NCBI RefSeq assembly: GCF_024868665.1
Contig: NC_079913.1
Location: 3,360,951 to 3,424,950, forward strand
Reading direction: 5' to 3'
Source of the DNA: Triplophysa rosa
Lineage: Eukaryota; Chordata; Actinopteri; Cypriniformes; Nemacheilidae
DNA: 64,000 nt
Position 1 is the stretch's first letter. Each line of letters begins with the position of its first letter. Below the pieces are notes generated by a model that was given only the letters and a program-made list of their open reading frames with translations, was not told the DNA's origin and did not search any database. The position numbers and the translations under genes were made by a program. This document shows positions 26,193 to 38,355 of this stretch, piece by piece.

Positions 26193-29100
26193 ATATATTA
26201 TAATATTTGTACATTTTATATAATTCAGTCAGTAGTAATAAGTTAATTTTTAAAAAAAAAAAGACGAATCACAATTCAATGTTTTATTTGATTTAATCAA
26301 TGTTTCGTTAAATTCATAGTAAGCTAAATGGGTTTAATAAGTAAGACATAGATGTGTTGTGATTGCTATTTAATTTAAATGCTAATTTAATGCAAACTTC
26401 AATAAACAGATATTAAATGATAATTGTATTTGGTTTTAGTAGAAGATAATTAAATACTAGACAAACAATAAAAATGAGCAGTCATTTATTTATTGTCACT
26501 GTTCATTTTAATTCTGTGCTTAAAAAGATATTATTATTGCTCAAGGCAAACCCCATTAGCATTTATATTTTATTGTTTATATTTTGTGTTGTCACCATGC
26601 ATTTCAACTACAATTTTAAGACAAGATTTCAATCGGATTTATATGTGCCTACCAGTCAAAGGGTCATCTTTTACGCTTTGACAACATACAGTTCAGTACA
26701 TACCTGTTCTACAGCACCCATTAAATAAGCACATGTTGTAATTCTTAAGTTTTAAGGCGAGATTGTGAAAGTGTACAGCGAGACCCAATATTCCTCCTTT
26801 CTGTAATTAGACTTGAGTAATTACTGGAGCGCAAAGCTCATTTTTTCTCTGCTGATTACACCTAGTTGGCCCAAACAAACCCGGTCTCTGACTCTCACCG
26901 TGTGATGTGAACACGTGACTGCAGACTGAAAAGAGTTTTCAAAGTCACACCACCATCTGCATTGCTATGCACCTCAGGCCTGGTCCGTAAGTCATAATAA
27001 GCTTTTGGTTGGTCTGATAATTGCAATCATTAATTAGCTTCTTGTGGCAACCAGCAGGATTTCCAAAGAGAAAACAAAAATGTATGTAACTGGTGGTGTG
27101 TGGCTATATATAATTATAGATTAATCAACATGCACCGACAATTCAAAGAGGACTTCTTGTTGTAATATTTCCCATTTATTTGTGTACATCACTGCTGCTT
27201 TTATTCTTCTTTAATAATCACTTGTGCAAATACTGTGTTCTTTTATCATTTTACATCATTACATTGCAATGCATACATTGGCTTTATTTGACTCTTTTGA
27301 TGGGTTATTTCAGTTGTGTGCCTGTGGTTGAAGAAGACAGAAGAATACAACAAACGGTGAGTAAAACCATTAAACATACTGTTCGCTTCATTCAAGGAGA
27401 CAAAAGTCCTTGGGAGCTGTAAAGTCCATCGGCCATATCTCTGGCCATCTCTCCCGTGAGGTGCATCCGTGATATCGCTCTTGTGAATTTCTCAGTTTAG
27501 GTTATCATATTATTAAAGCTGACCTCGTGTTCCCGCCCAGTACCTCTCGAGAGAGACCGGGGCCATGGTCAGCCAGGTTACTAGCAGATGGGAATGTACT
27601 CGTGCTTTGCTATCGTTTCTTTTCATCACACCGATATGTGTGTTGCTAAAGATTTGATATGAGAGCGTGGCGTCTAAGGTCTGCCTCCAATCTCTTTTCA
27701 TTTTCATCTTACTGAGCGCTGGCCCGCCAACAGCCTTAAACACGCAACCTGATGATGAACTCGCAAATCTTCTTAAATTCCAGTGTGAAATGAAAGTAAT
27801 TCTTTAAACGTTGCTTCTATATATCTACACTTTGCAATAAGACCGCAGGTGGGTTTTGCATCAATCTAATTCACTGGGGTACTGTATGAAAAAATGAAAA
27901 AATGTGTGGAAATGTTTCTGAAAGAACGGAAATTACACACAACTGCAAGAAAACAATTTACACAAATTGACTGATTCATTGCATTACGTGTTTAATCTTG
28001 GAGATGACTAAGTTTTATGACGGCTAAGGTCATTTCTCTCAAACAAGTTCAAATAATCATGGGAACTTTTAGTATTCAGATTTTGTTTGTCAGGTTACAC
28101 AAAAGCATCCGTTTGTGGATGAATAAATCATCCCAGATTTGTGGACGGGAGGAGAGAACATTTCGTTGAAGTGCTGGCGGACTGCATGATTGAGGGTAGC
28201 CAGAAATTTTGGTGTCTTAACCTGCCCCCTGTAATCATTTGGTGAAAGATAATATCTTGTTTTTCCAGGAAACATTGAATGGCAGAGAGGATTTAGTGTG
28301 ACACATCGGTGGAATGCTAAGACGAGACTGAGTGCTTGCCCTGCCGCGGTTTAGAAAGGTACCGAGGGTCCGGGCGGATAACGCTTCACATCATCAGAAG
28401 AAAACTGAGCAATCACCTTCTGCCGGTGGGTAATTGCACTTTCAGGCAATCATAAAGATTATACTGAAGGATGAATTGAAGATTGTAATTTAGAATCACA
28501 ACCCCTTTGTTCTTTTTGACCCCGGCACACAGACAATCATACATTTGACATTTGACTGAATGTAAAGTCGTGCATGACCCATTTCTTCTTTTAGTTTTTT
28601 TATTTAGATAACATAATGATGTTTCCGTTCTCTGTTTCACGGACCACTAAGACCGCCACCCGTCTCCTGCAGCCTGTGACTCCTTTCGTTGCCTATTTTT
28701 AGGAAGCTTTTGTCTCTTTTGACAGAGATTATGCAGATGAGGCAGCCGCACTCGTCCTGGAACGCTCTGAACATGTTGGTGTAAACAGAGTGTGGACGGC
28801 TTACATGCTGACAAGATGCTCCTCTCCATTGCAACGTCGCCCGGGGCCGCCAAAGAAGGAGGCACGTTTCCTCAATACAGACCCTGTTTAACAGCCAATA
28901 CGGCGCTGTTTTAAGCTTTTCTCCTCACCCACACAGGAAAGGAAGGTTTATAGAAGCGATTATATGTAGTCACCACATACCTTTTGAAAACACGGCTACT
29001 GTAAAGCCACTCAAAGGGTTGAATAGACTGAAGGCCTCGGCTAGATTCGTTTCAAGCTGTTTTTGTTTAGAGATCGTGCACTTGCTTTGCTCTGAGACTT

Positions 29101-29658
29101 TCAGCATAACTCCATCTATGCCCCGGGTTTTTTGAGTTTGTGGTGGACCACTCTTTTATACTGTACAATGGTTGCGGCCGTAGATACAAATAAAAAATGG
29201 CTAGATTTCAAGATTTTCAAGGTCCCATCTTTCACCAAGAAACATTCCAGGTGATTCAAATGGTTTCTCTTGATGCTTGTGGTATTTCTACAGCTTGGAA
29301 GAACGCGAGCACTTTGATGAAACTCTTTAATTCTATCACTTCAAAGACCTAGTGATTTTGAAGAGGATCAAATATGATGTATGGAAGAAGAAGGTGCTTG
29401 CTTTTCTAGGTCAAGGAACCTCAAGTCCGCTCTGAGCTTGGAGGAATTTCACTTTCAACCTGATATGAACCAAGACTATACGTGGTTCCTGCACAGCAGA
29501 CATGCGGTCCCGTGTATAGCATGCCTAATAGAATAGAATACACGCTCACTGCAATATTCATCATAGAAAGATCTTGTCTATTGATACCCCTGCCTAGTAT
29601 TTTTTGTGTAAACTTCGTTAATTTATTTTTGTTTTTAATTTAATTTAAAAAACATTTT

Positions 29659-29745
29659 AGGGATGTAACAATATCAAAATCTCACTGTACGATAATACCT
29701 CGGTATACAGCCCATGGTATGCTATTTATTGCAATATACAAATGA
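29659..29745 (+). mobile_element. Fragment of a dispersed DNA element
   Basis: The sequence AGGGATGTAACAATATCAAA followed by CTCACTGTACGATAATACC and TCGGTATACAGCCCATGGTA resembles the 5' end of a widespread fish hAT-like repeat that starts AGGGATGTAACGATATC. No matching 3' end or target-site duplication was found, so only a fragment is called. Confidence 0.45.
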
Positions 29746-31949
29746 TGACTTGGAAACGTGCCATTTTCTTTATCCTCTAATCATAACTGTTGCGTAGAAG
29801 TATGAGTTATAGTATGAGATGAATCAAATGACCTAAAAATCCCTTTTATAAAATAATTGCACCAGATGGACCTTGACAAAGGTAACATTGTTTTTTCTAA
29901 CATTCTCTATGTCAGGCCCGGAAGACATCCCTATTATTTTGATTTGATTTATCTTATCTTCTTTGTATGTGTTAAGTTGTCCAAACTTATTTTTCCATAC
30001 ATAACTTCTGTGTGATGCCACCTGTGTGTGTCAAAGCCTCTTTCTTCTCAATGGTTACATTGTGTTACGTTGCAATATACATACTGCATGAAGAAGTGTA
30101 GATGATTGATATCAACATTTATTTCTGCAGGTCCTCCTCGGAATCCATGTTCTTAAAAAGCACAATGGATGGTGTTGTTTTGTAATCCTCAGTCATCCGA
30201 TTCGCTCACCGAGGAAACATGTCACAACATTTGAAGACAGGTGCATGCATTCACGATCGCAGATGTATGCACGTCGTTACCACGCTTCATGAAGTATTCA
30301 AACTGATTCTGTATAGTTTTCCCCCTAAAGCGTTTTGCTTTGCTTTCGCTGCAGGGTCCCCACAGGGTTGCGTTTAGTTTGAACTGCAGATGTGTGCTGT
30401 TGACGTGCAGCCGGCATAAAAATAATCATGCATGTCTCTTCTCTAATGAACAGAAAAGGGAGCTGTATTTTTTTCTCCATAATTATTTTCTTGATACATT
30501 TTGTGCGTGTTTATATAGATACACACTGACACTGTGTTGGTTTCAGCAGTGTGATGTTGAGGATAAAGACAGATTTGGCTGTTCACAGTGAATGGACGGG
30601 GTTTGGAACACAGGTCCGTGGTCAGCGAGTCATGTTGAAGCAGAGCTGAGTGCCGGTGAAGTGCTCCGGACAGCCTTTGATGAGCAGATAAAAAGACGTG
30701 CTGGAACTCTGGCTTTCTCTCTTCCCCGTTCCAGCCTTTGAATCGGGAGAGGACTTTTCAGGTTACGCCTGTTTGTTTGTCTTTTTTTTTTGGAAAACAA
30801 ACCAGCTCTTCTCGAGCCCCTTCTGTTTGATGAGGAAATGAAAGGACCGAGAGGGTGAGATGGAGAGAGACAAGCATTATTCCCTCAAATATTTCTGCCA
30901 CTATTTGCTTTTGTTTGTCTGTGTTTTATCACTGTCTGGCCGCATAAATCAACCGTGCCCTCGTCCTCACTTCAGCAGGAGAATTTGGCGGCGTGACTGT
31001 TCTCATAACCTTTCCGCGCCGCCTCCGGCGTGTCATCCCTCAGCCCGAGAGAGCAGAAACCCCTCTCCGCTGTCAGACATGAGCAAGAACTTCTGGACTT
31101 TACGTCGTTCAGGGCTCTTGCCACAAGGTGATAAGTTATCCATGCTCTGCCTTGGGGCGTCTTCCACGATTGCCGTATAGAAGTAATCGCTCCCCGGATG
31201 ATTCAGGAGACTGGGATCTCTCTCTGCCCCCCCCCCTCATATCAGGCAAGGTTAATATACTGTATCAGGAGATCCCAGAATGCCTTCAAGTCACCTAACA
31301 CTAAAATCTTATTAAATAAGAGCAATTACATTGATGTAAAAGGCCCCAGGGCTGGAACGCTGAGCAGAGGCGACGCCGTACATCATTGGAAAGCAAAATC
31401 CAGGAGAGTGGAAGAGAAACATTGTCCGCATAACATTTCTAACACGCATATTAAGCTGTGTTAAGTGATGCTGATGATGAAGGTTTATGATCCACACATA
31501 AATCAGATCATGTGGCTTGTAGAGGAGAGGTTTGCGATTGGAGATGAAAAAAATTCAAGCATTGACCACAGCTCTAGAGACCAGAATATAATAAAGATGG
31601 AGCGATGGTCTCCTTTGATTCATATCGGTAAACACCCATATATCCGTCACGCAGAACACCACATACTCAAAATATTCTAGCATCCCTACGATGGCTTTTG
31701 TATAAACTTATATTATATGTATACATTATGCATGCTTTAGAAAGTTTTATTTGTGATGTATTTCTTTTCATTTCTTCCACAGGACTGTTAAAGACGATCT
31801 TCCTGATTTATGACCCTGGATAATGCACGCGGGGCTGAAACAGACGAGTGTGGAAAATGGTAACGCCGTCTCTTTAGAAAATCCTCGATAATCGCGGTCT
31901 CGCACCCAGATGTTCAATTGCACTTTATGATCCCAATGAAATAGTAATG

Positions 31950-32430
31950 GTCGTTTTTTCTAATGTGAAGTTCTCAATTCAGACTGGACTGAGACGTTTT
32001 TCAACTAAATCATTGCTCCACATTCCTGCGTGTGCTTTATTCCCTGTAGTCTTGCCGGTGTTGTCAGCGGCCCATTTTATTGGAGCGACAGATGACGTAC
32101 CTCCAGGATGGAGCGTCCCGGGAGTCCATCGGATCACAATGGGCAAATCTGAATCCATCACCCCCAGGAGAAAGATTTCCTCGTCCGTTAATTTCCAGCG
32201 AATTACCCCTGGAAAAGACTTGAATATTTCATCCCGTAATTAAGTCGGAGCAGATCGAGTGGGGAGTGTTTAATCTGTCGTTTCTGGGCGACTTCTTAAC
32301 AGTTTCTGAATGGCTGATGGAAAGTGCATTAAACTGGACATCACAGGGGCATGATCTGATTTGAAATTTGTCCGATTTCCTCTGGTCAATTCTTTGGCAC
32401 CCCCTTGAGTCCTTTTTGGATAACTGTACG
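31950..32430. promoter_or_regulatory. Possible conserved regulatory block
   Basis: A GC-balanced, repeat-free block with CCGTTAATTTCCAGCGAATTA, CCCGTAATTAAG and TCATTTTATTGGAGCGACAG-type sequence. It keeps CpGs and several TAAT cores and resembles conserved non-coding sequence in texture. This is inferred from composition only. Confidence 0.2.
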
Positions 32431-33299
32431 ATTCATATTCAAATAAACTACTGTTCAAATGCTTAGGGTTAATTATTTAATCCATTTTTATTCATATTTT
32501 TCCCACATTTCACAAATCTCATTAAAACTGTGAAACCCTTTGCCTGGAATTTGTAGAAATGTTTTCTGCTCATTATTATAATCATGACAAATATACTCGT
32601 TTCGATTTTCCCACAGGCCATAAAGATGCACGTGTGAAGATGGAACCATTGTGAGTTTTTCTTCAATGTGATAGTGGTCCACTTACAGCGCTCGGCATCG
32701 ACCGTGTGTTATAAATGGAAATACCCGTCATTTTACATCAAGGTAATGAAGCACCTTCAGCGGCTAATAACAACCCAATAGACCAGCACTGACTCCGACA
32801 GCCAATATCCATAAGTTACTATAAAACCCACACATGCTGCCATTGTGTTTTTACTGCAGTAGCTAATCTTAATGAGGCGCTACTGATGTACACAAACACA
32901 TGAATTACCATCATCCTTTACTATATTTTCTTGACGATTCCCAATCAAATAAATCACAGTAAATGCCTCTGCACACTGTAGTTACAGGAATGTGAAGATT
33001 AGGAGGACGTTTTAGAAATGTAAAATCCTTTGACACTCTTTAAACCTCTGAATATCGTTCTGGGGGACACCCTGTATTATCTTCAAAGGCCGTGTATGTT
33101 TATGCAGCTTGATAGGATGGGAGTTTCAGTGTGCGAGGGAATTATTGGAATACCCCCGGGCATTTTCTCCTGCTTACAGCTCTTGTATATTTAATCTTTG
33201 ACATTACCTTCTGCTGTGGTTGTGTTGAAGCGGAGCTTTCCGAAATACTCTCACTTACCTCTTCATTTGCTTGCCCTCCCTGTAAATGCGCTAGTACAC

Positions 33300-33327
33300 G
33301 TTTGTTTGTTTGTTTGTTTGTTTGTTT
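33300..33327 (+). repeat. (TTTG)n microsatellite
   Basis: About seven uninterrupted TTTG units. Translating it gives the artificial repeated LFVC/CLFV motif seen in two overlapping frames. Confidence 0.95.
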
Positions 33328-33899
33328 TAAGCCCCCGTGTTTTCACCCCTGCTTTTAGTCTTTCACCACTAGTAAAACGCTCTTCGTCTGCTAAATGGCG
33401 TTCACACCAACCTCAATTCAAAAAGGCCTGCGACGCACCCATGGGACGCATTTGAGCTCCTCGTGTCTCGTACACATAAGAAGCGCAGTCGAGTTTCCCA
33501 TGTCAAACTAGCTTGAGTCTAAATAATGAGTTTCATTTAGAATGACAGCACGGTGGAGAAGGTTCCAGACTTCATTTGTGTGTCCCCCGCTCTCGCCAAG
33601 ACGAGACTAAATTAATTAGCTTCAGATTGATATAGATGCTCGGTCCTAATGTGGCCCGTAGAGAAAACTAGACCCGCTGCATTCACCCCACAAGCCGTGC
33701 AGTGGGGGGTCCAGGTTTTCTTGCGTGTCCAAGACGATGGAATGCTTGTGAAATCCGTCTCCTTTGATGCCGACCGCCTGCTGTATTTCAACATTTAATT
33801 TCGTTGCGAGTGAAACGGAGATAATGACCCTGCCTGTTGTCTTAAGCGAGGGAAGCGTCCACACACAGCGGGTGTGTGTTTGTGTGTTAAGCACCAGCA

Positions 33900-34440
33900 T
33901 TTCTCTTTAGGATTAATTAGTTTGATTCACACTGTGTCAGCTGGCATCTTTCCCCGGGGCAAACAAACAGTGGAAAAGAGAAAACAGATACCTGTGTGTG
34001 TGTGTGCGTGTGTGTGTGTGCGTGCGTGTGCGTGTGTGTGTGTGTGAATGTGTTTCTGTTCATTTACGAGCTTCGTCGAGAGCTTGTCAGATGCGGTAGC
34101 CTGCATTTATATTTACCCCCCTGAATTCTCTAATTAGCCCACGGTAAATACATGGACGACAGCAGAATGCTTGGGAGTTGGAGCAGGGAGAAACTCAAAG
34201 TTGTTTTAATCTGAGACGGTACGGGGAGTAAATTTAGAAGGTGGGGTTTTATAAAACTGACAGCTTGCGACTGCTGAAGGGTGGCGGGCGATGCACCTCG
34301 ACGGTCATGTAGTAGAGACTCTATCATTTCACAGCGTGAGTCATCACCCAACAGCAAATTTGTAAGCCTGACCGATATTTGCATGCTGGTTTTGTATCCT
34401 CTCCTGCTCTTGGTTTGCGTGACCATTCGGACATGATTCG
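33900..34440. promoter_or_regulatory. Possible conserved regulatory block
   Basis: Both sides of the GT microsatellite carry TAATTAG-type cores (GGATTAATTAGTTTGATTCA, TTCTCTAATTAGCCCACGG) together with CAGCTGGCATC, GTGAGTCATCAC and GATATTTGCATGC. This is the type of combination seen in neural enhancers of vertebrates. No conservation test was possible. Confidence 0.22.
33993..34046 (+). repeat. (GT)n microsatellite with CGTG interruptions
   Basis: About 54 bp of GT units with a few GC substitutions. Confidence 0.95.
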
Positions 34441-37418
34441 GGATTGGTAATGAGTCTTGTATCAGCTCTGGAATTGGCTACTTGTTGGAGGCTGAATGTA
34501 ATTGATAACGGGAAAACTTGATAGAAGCGCCTCGGTCTTGGAGGCCTGGAGGCGGCAGTGTGATATATATGTTGTAGGAAGACAATGTAATCGACTCCAT
34601 AGAGCTAAGGCTCTCTGTTAATGGGGGTGATTGCGAGAGGCTGAGGAAGAGAGGGCTGGGATTCATTCCTCCATTTAACACCCACCAGGGATGTAATAAT
34701 GGTTGAGCCCATTCCCAATAGAGGAGGGAAACCACGACAATATTCAGCTATTAACAACCTGCAGTCTACTGGTTTGGATTGGATTGTATAGTGATTTTCT
34801 TTGCTCTTTTCGTTCTTTCTTTTTTAAATGAAGTTCATGCGATTTTAACTGCGTACGGCTACAAAAGTTCAGTTCTGTGTCAAAACCACTGATACATAAA
34901 TCCATCCTGTTTCCATGCATTTGTGTGCTTTATTCGTTTGTGTCGCTTGCTAAATAGATGGATTTCTGAAATGAAAGTCTGGACAATTTGTGAGTATCCG
35001 AGGATGCAAAGGACCTGCAACACTGAGCTTGACATTTTGCTTTGACCATTCGTCTCGCAAACGTCTGGCTTTTAAGGAGCTTGACAGTCGCTCGGCGAGC
35101 ACGGCCGGCCGCAAAACTTTCCGTGTTAGAGTTCACTTTTCTTATTTCATCTTTACACCGCTTCATGAATCTTCATCTGCGGGAGGTTTTGGGGTACACA
35201 TCAAGAGATAATGGGGAATAAGAAATTGAGTAAAGGCAGAGTTTGAGGGTCTGGTTCTTTATGTGCTGACTCAGTGGTCACCCGGTAGTCTCAAACTGTG
35301 CTCGTAGAGTCTCGCTGTAATGAGGGACTGTCGCAGTTAAGCTGAGGTTTGCTGTGAAGTGCTGAAATGTTCATTTTTAATGAAGGCAGAAGGGTTGAAA
35401 GTGTAACGCTAATGTGATGTGCAATGCGTGACAGCTCGCTCTTTTCCATTCTACTGCATTGCAGGATTTAGGTTTCAAATGAAATAGACCTTTTACTCAA
35501 TGCTTATAATATTATCTTGTAATGAAAAGGCAGAATATACATTTTTCTTCTTATTTCAGACTCATGAATCCCAGTTTACACAACGTGCAAAACCCATTTT
35601 ATTTACATCCAAATTCCCGGTTTGAAATATGTAAGATACAACGTGTGGGCCTTTGTTTTTCTGCCCACCGGTTGGTGTATTCTTTGTCTCCACAGCTGTT
35701 TACGAGTGGGGAGCTAAATAGGATTTTAAAAGGCTATTTTGCCATGTTTGTCACACACCGTGTTAAACAAATCTCTCATCAAAGCCTCCTCTGCAATTAA
35801 ACCCACAGAGCTCATTTACCGTCAGCTACCATTTACCACCCCAAACACCACAGACGAGAACATCCGAACGCTGCGACCGCACGAGTGTCCCGTAAAATTC
35901 AATCTAAATTATTTTCCGTCGTTCCTTCAATAGAAGTCTTGACCTAGCCGAGCGAGTCATAAAGGCTGACATAATGCTCTGATTAGAAGGCCTTGAGTGT
36001 TTGAAAGGTGTGCTGATTGTAATATCTTTCAGAAGTCCTTTGAGAAGTAAATTGCCGTAACCTTGGGGTTGGGTAATTACCCCAGACTGCTGTCATTCGG
36101 GTAGTAAAGGAAAGGCCTTTCTAAACTCACGCACGTTGCCGTGTTTAATAAGATATTTAGCCGGAGGGTAATGACAAACGTCTGCTGTGACTTCTAGACG
36201 CTTTAGTGCTGGCCGACTGCTTCTCAGTTGGCTTTCAATGCTAAGTGATGGCAGCTTTATGAGGCCAGCGTCTGTCAGGAGTCATCCTCACCCTTGCGCT
36301 AACGTGAAAGTCATCAACTTTGACTGTCGGAAGTCCATTATTAACTTTTGGTTTGGTGCAAAAGACATTTGCATTGTGGGTAATGTGTGGTTTGGTTCTT
36401 AAGGTGTGTTTCGTTGTTGTGATGCTAACACAGCTAAATTCAGCTACTGTATACGTTCCTTCAGTCTGAAAATGCTCCCTAGACTAGGCTAGACGTATAG
36501 TTGGACAGGACCGATAAATATACTTAAACAACTTAAACGCACGCCAGCATGCTGCGCTCGCCACAAACGCTCAAGAATTGTTGCATTTCTGTTCCGCTAG
36601 GTTTCTCCAAAGAGTCCAATTACTGACTTGTCAGCACGTGAAAGCAAAACTTGTGTTTTCTTGACAGAGAACAGGTAATTCCTCTTTGTGCCAGACGTTT
36701 CTATTCCTAGCGTGCTGGCACTTACGTCCTTTTCTTTTCAAAACGCTCACAGGTAAACCCCAGATAATCCAAGTATCCCTTTTGCTTAAGAGAGATGTGC
36801 TGCAGGACGGTCATGAAAGCCAGTGGCTGTTTCTCAGGCCGGGGGAACAGATGTGCTTGTCTTTGTCGACACAAGCAGATGCGTATGCCCTGTCAGATAA
36901 CCCTGGTGATGTGTTGCAAACACACCATCTTCCTCCTTCCACCCCAATAACCGCCATTAAACACATCAGCCGGTGGCACATGCTGTGTTTCAATAGTGCC
37001 ATTTAGAACAACATGTACTAAGTTGTACTACTGTATATGTATACTGTCAATCATGTGCATTAGACTTTTAGTTATTTGTGGTTTCTTTCTTAAATGATTG
37101 AGATCTTGACCAACCGATCTTGTAGTGAAACCGATCCTCCAGACAAAACAAAATCACAGGGATTGAATGTCCAATGAACACTTACATTTTATTCCCTAAT
37201 AAAATAGGACTGATGCTGCTCTTTGAGTCTACCAGTGAAGAACAGCATCTATAGGGACATACAGTATTTAGAGCTTTCTGTCCAATGAACATTCATCTTG
37301 CTTCTATCTGAATCAAGGGTAACCGGTATCTGTCAAAGACTCCCATTGAATCAGATTTTTTTTCAGTTAGAATCTACCAGCTGTGCATCCACAGTAATAT
37401 TTGTATATATATTTAAAT

Positions 37419-38347
37419 TAGGGCTGTCAACGTTAACACGTTAACGCATGTGATTAATTTCTTTCAGATTTAAAATATTTATCGCAATTAACGCAGCATC
37501 CGTTTATTTTGTCATCCTTTGTCTAGCGTTACATTATATAATCACGCTCTTCTTCTTGTAAACCATTTAAGCGCGATTTGACGTGGCACAACGCATCGTG
37601 ACAGCCGTCCCGTCTGGTGTGTACAGTCACGGGCTAAAGTGAATCTTTCCTGTAGCTCAGTGGTTAGAGCATGGCGCTAACAACGCCAAGGTCTTGGGTT
37701 CGATCCCAGGGGATTGCACATACTTGGAAACAAAAATGTATAGGATAATGCAATGTAAATCGCTTTGGATAAAAGCGTCTGCCAAATGCGTAAATGTAAA
37801 TCGCTGTCAGACAGCGCAGCACCAGTATTAAGTTCTCTTTCGTGCTTGAATGAACAAAACCACATAGGATTATGTCAGAAACCCGGTTTGTCTAGCATTT
37901 TTGTAAACACAGATTTCAACGTGTTAAATAAAATCCTAAATGAATGCAAAGAGTTGTGAAAATGTAAAAGGGGCTCGTAAATGGGCCGGCTTAAACCGGC
38001 TTAAATTCTTAAACCTGCTGCTGTGACTCCTGTCGCTAATGTGAATCAAAGAACAAAAGAAAAGAGGAGTTCAATGTATTTTGTAGCTTTAATTCTGTAT
38101 TTAATTTATAATTTAGCATTAAAGACTGTAAAGTGTTTGAGAACTTAATTCAATTTCTGAAATAACAGAATGTTGCATTTCATTCATAAAATGATGTTGT
38201 TAAAGAAATCTGTTGTTTCTACATTAATTTGGAGATTAAATGTGAAATTATTAGAATGTAGAAGTATATTTAAAAACATTAATGTTATGTGCAGAAAAAT
38301 GAAATAAAATTGAATTAGCTTGATTTTTTAATCGACTGACAGCACTA
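37419..38347. mobile_element. hAT-type non-autonomous element with nested SINE
   Basis: The ends are TAGGGCTGTCA.. and ..TGACAGCACTA, an imperfect terminal inverted repeat. The element is flanked by a perfect 8-bp duplication, ATTTAAAT at 37411-37418 and 38348-38355, the hallmark of hAT transposases. The 5' part has the GTTAACACGTTAACGCATGTG word pattern of the common fish family whose consensus reads like ATTAATCGCGATTAATCG. No transposase frame is present. A SINE sits inside it at 37646, so that insertion is younger. Confidence 0.85.
37646..37800 (+). mobile_element. tRNA-derived SINE with L2-type tail
   Basis: The 5' part folds as a degenerate tRNA: CCTGTAGCTCAGTGGTTAG supplies box A, GGTTCGATCCC box B, and TGGCG/CGCCA the anticodon stem around loop CTAACAA. 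The related copy at 45337 has CTAGCAA, an alanine (AGC) anticodon, so the source was probably tRNA-Ala. The 3' part, ATCGCTTTGGATAAAAGCG followed by TCTGCCAAATG, is the tail shared with fish L2-clade LINEs. It resembles the cyprinid HAmo-type SINE. It is a retroposon, not a tRNA gene. Confidence 0.85.
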
Positions 38348-38355
38348 ATTTAAAT

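Larger units (their letters stand above)
16467..28965 (+). repeat. 12.5-kb direct duplication, copy 2
   Basis: This is the second copy (12,499 bp) of 3815-16293, same strand. It begins immediately after the n and ends at GATTATAT, where it continues into unique sequence at 28966 instead of the dispersed repeat found after copy 1. It is 20 bp longer than copy 1. Nothing in its short open frames differs in a way that suggests selection on protein. The simplest reading is the other allele of the same locus; a very recent tandem duplication is the alternative. Confidence 0.97.
28966..33299. other. Unique non-coding stretch right of the duplication
   Basis: No coding region that I can support. 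It contains a hAT-like fragment at 29659 and a possible regulatory block at about 31950-32430. Frames near 30860-31180 and 31947-32243 are the longest but show no known domain and no consistent splice structure. Confidence 0.5.
33328..37410. other. Unique non-coding stretch
   Basis: Largely free of recognised mobile elements apart from a GT microsatellite at 33993. No gene was found. It contains several AT-motif-rich islands, of which 33900-34440 is the most striking. Confidence 0.5.

Noticed and set aside
37646..37720. tRNA gene
   Set aside because: Boxes A and B and an anticodon stem are present, but the sequence continues directly into an L2-type tail, recurs at 43350 and 45337, and has mismatched tRNA stems. 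It is a SINE head.
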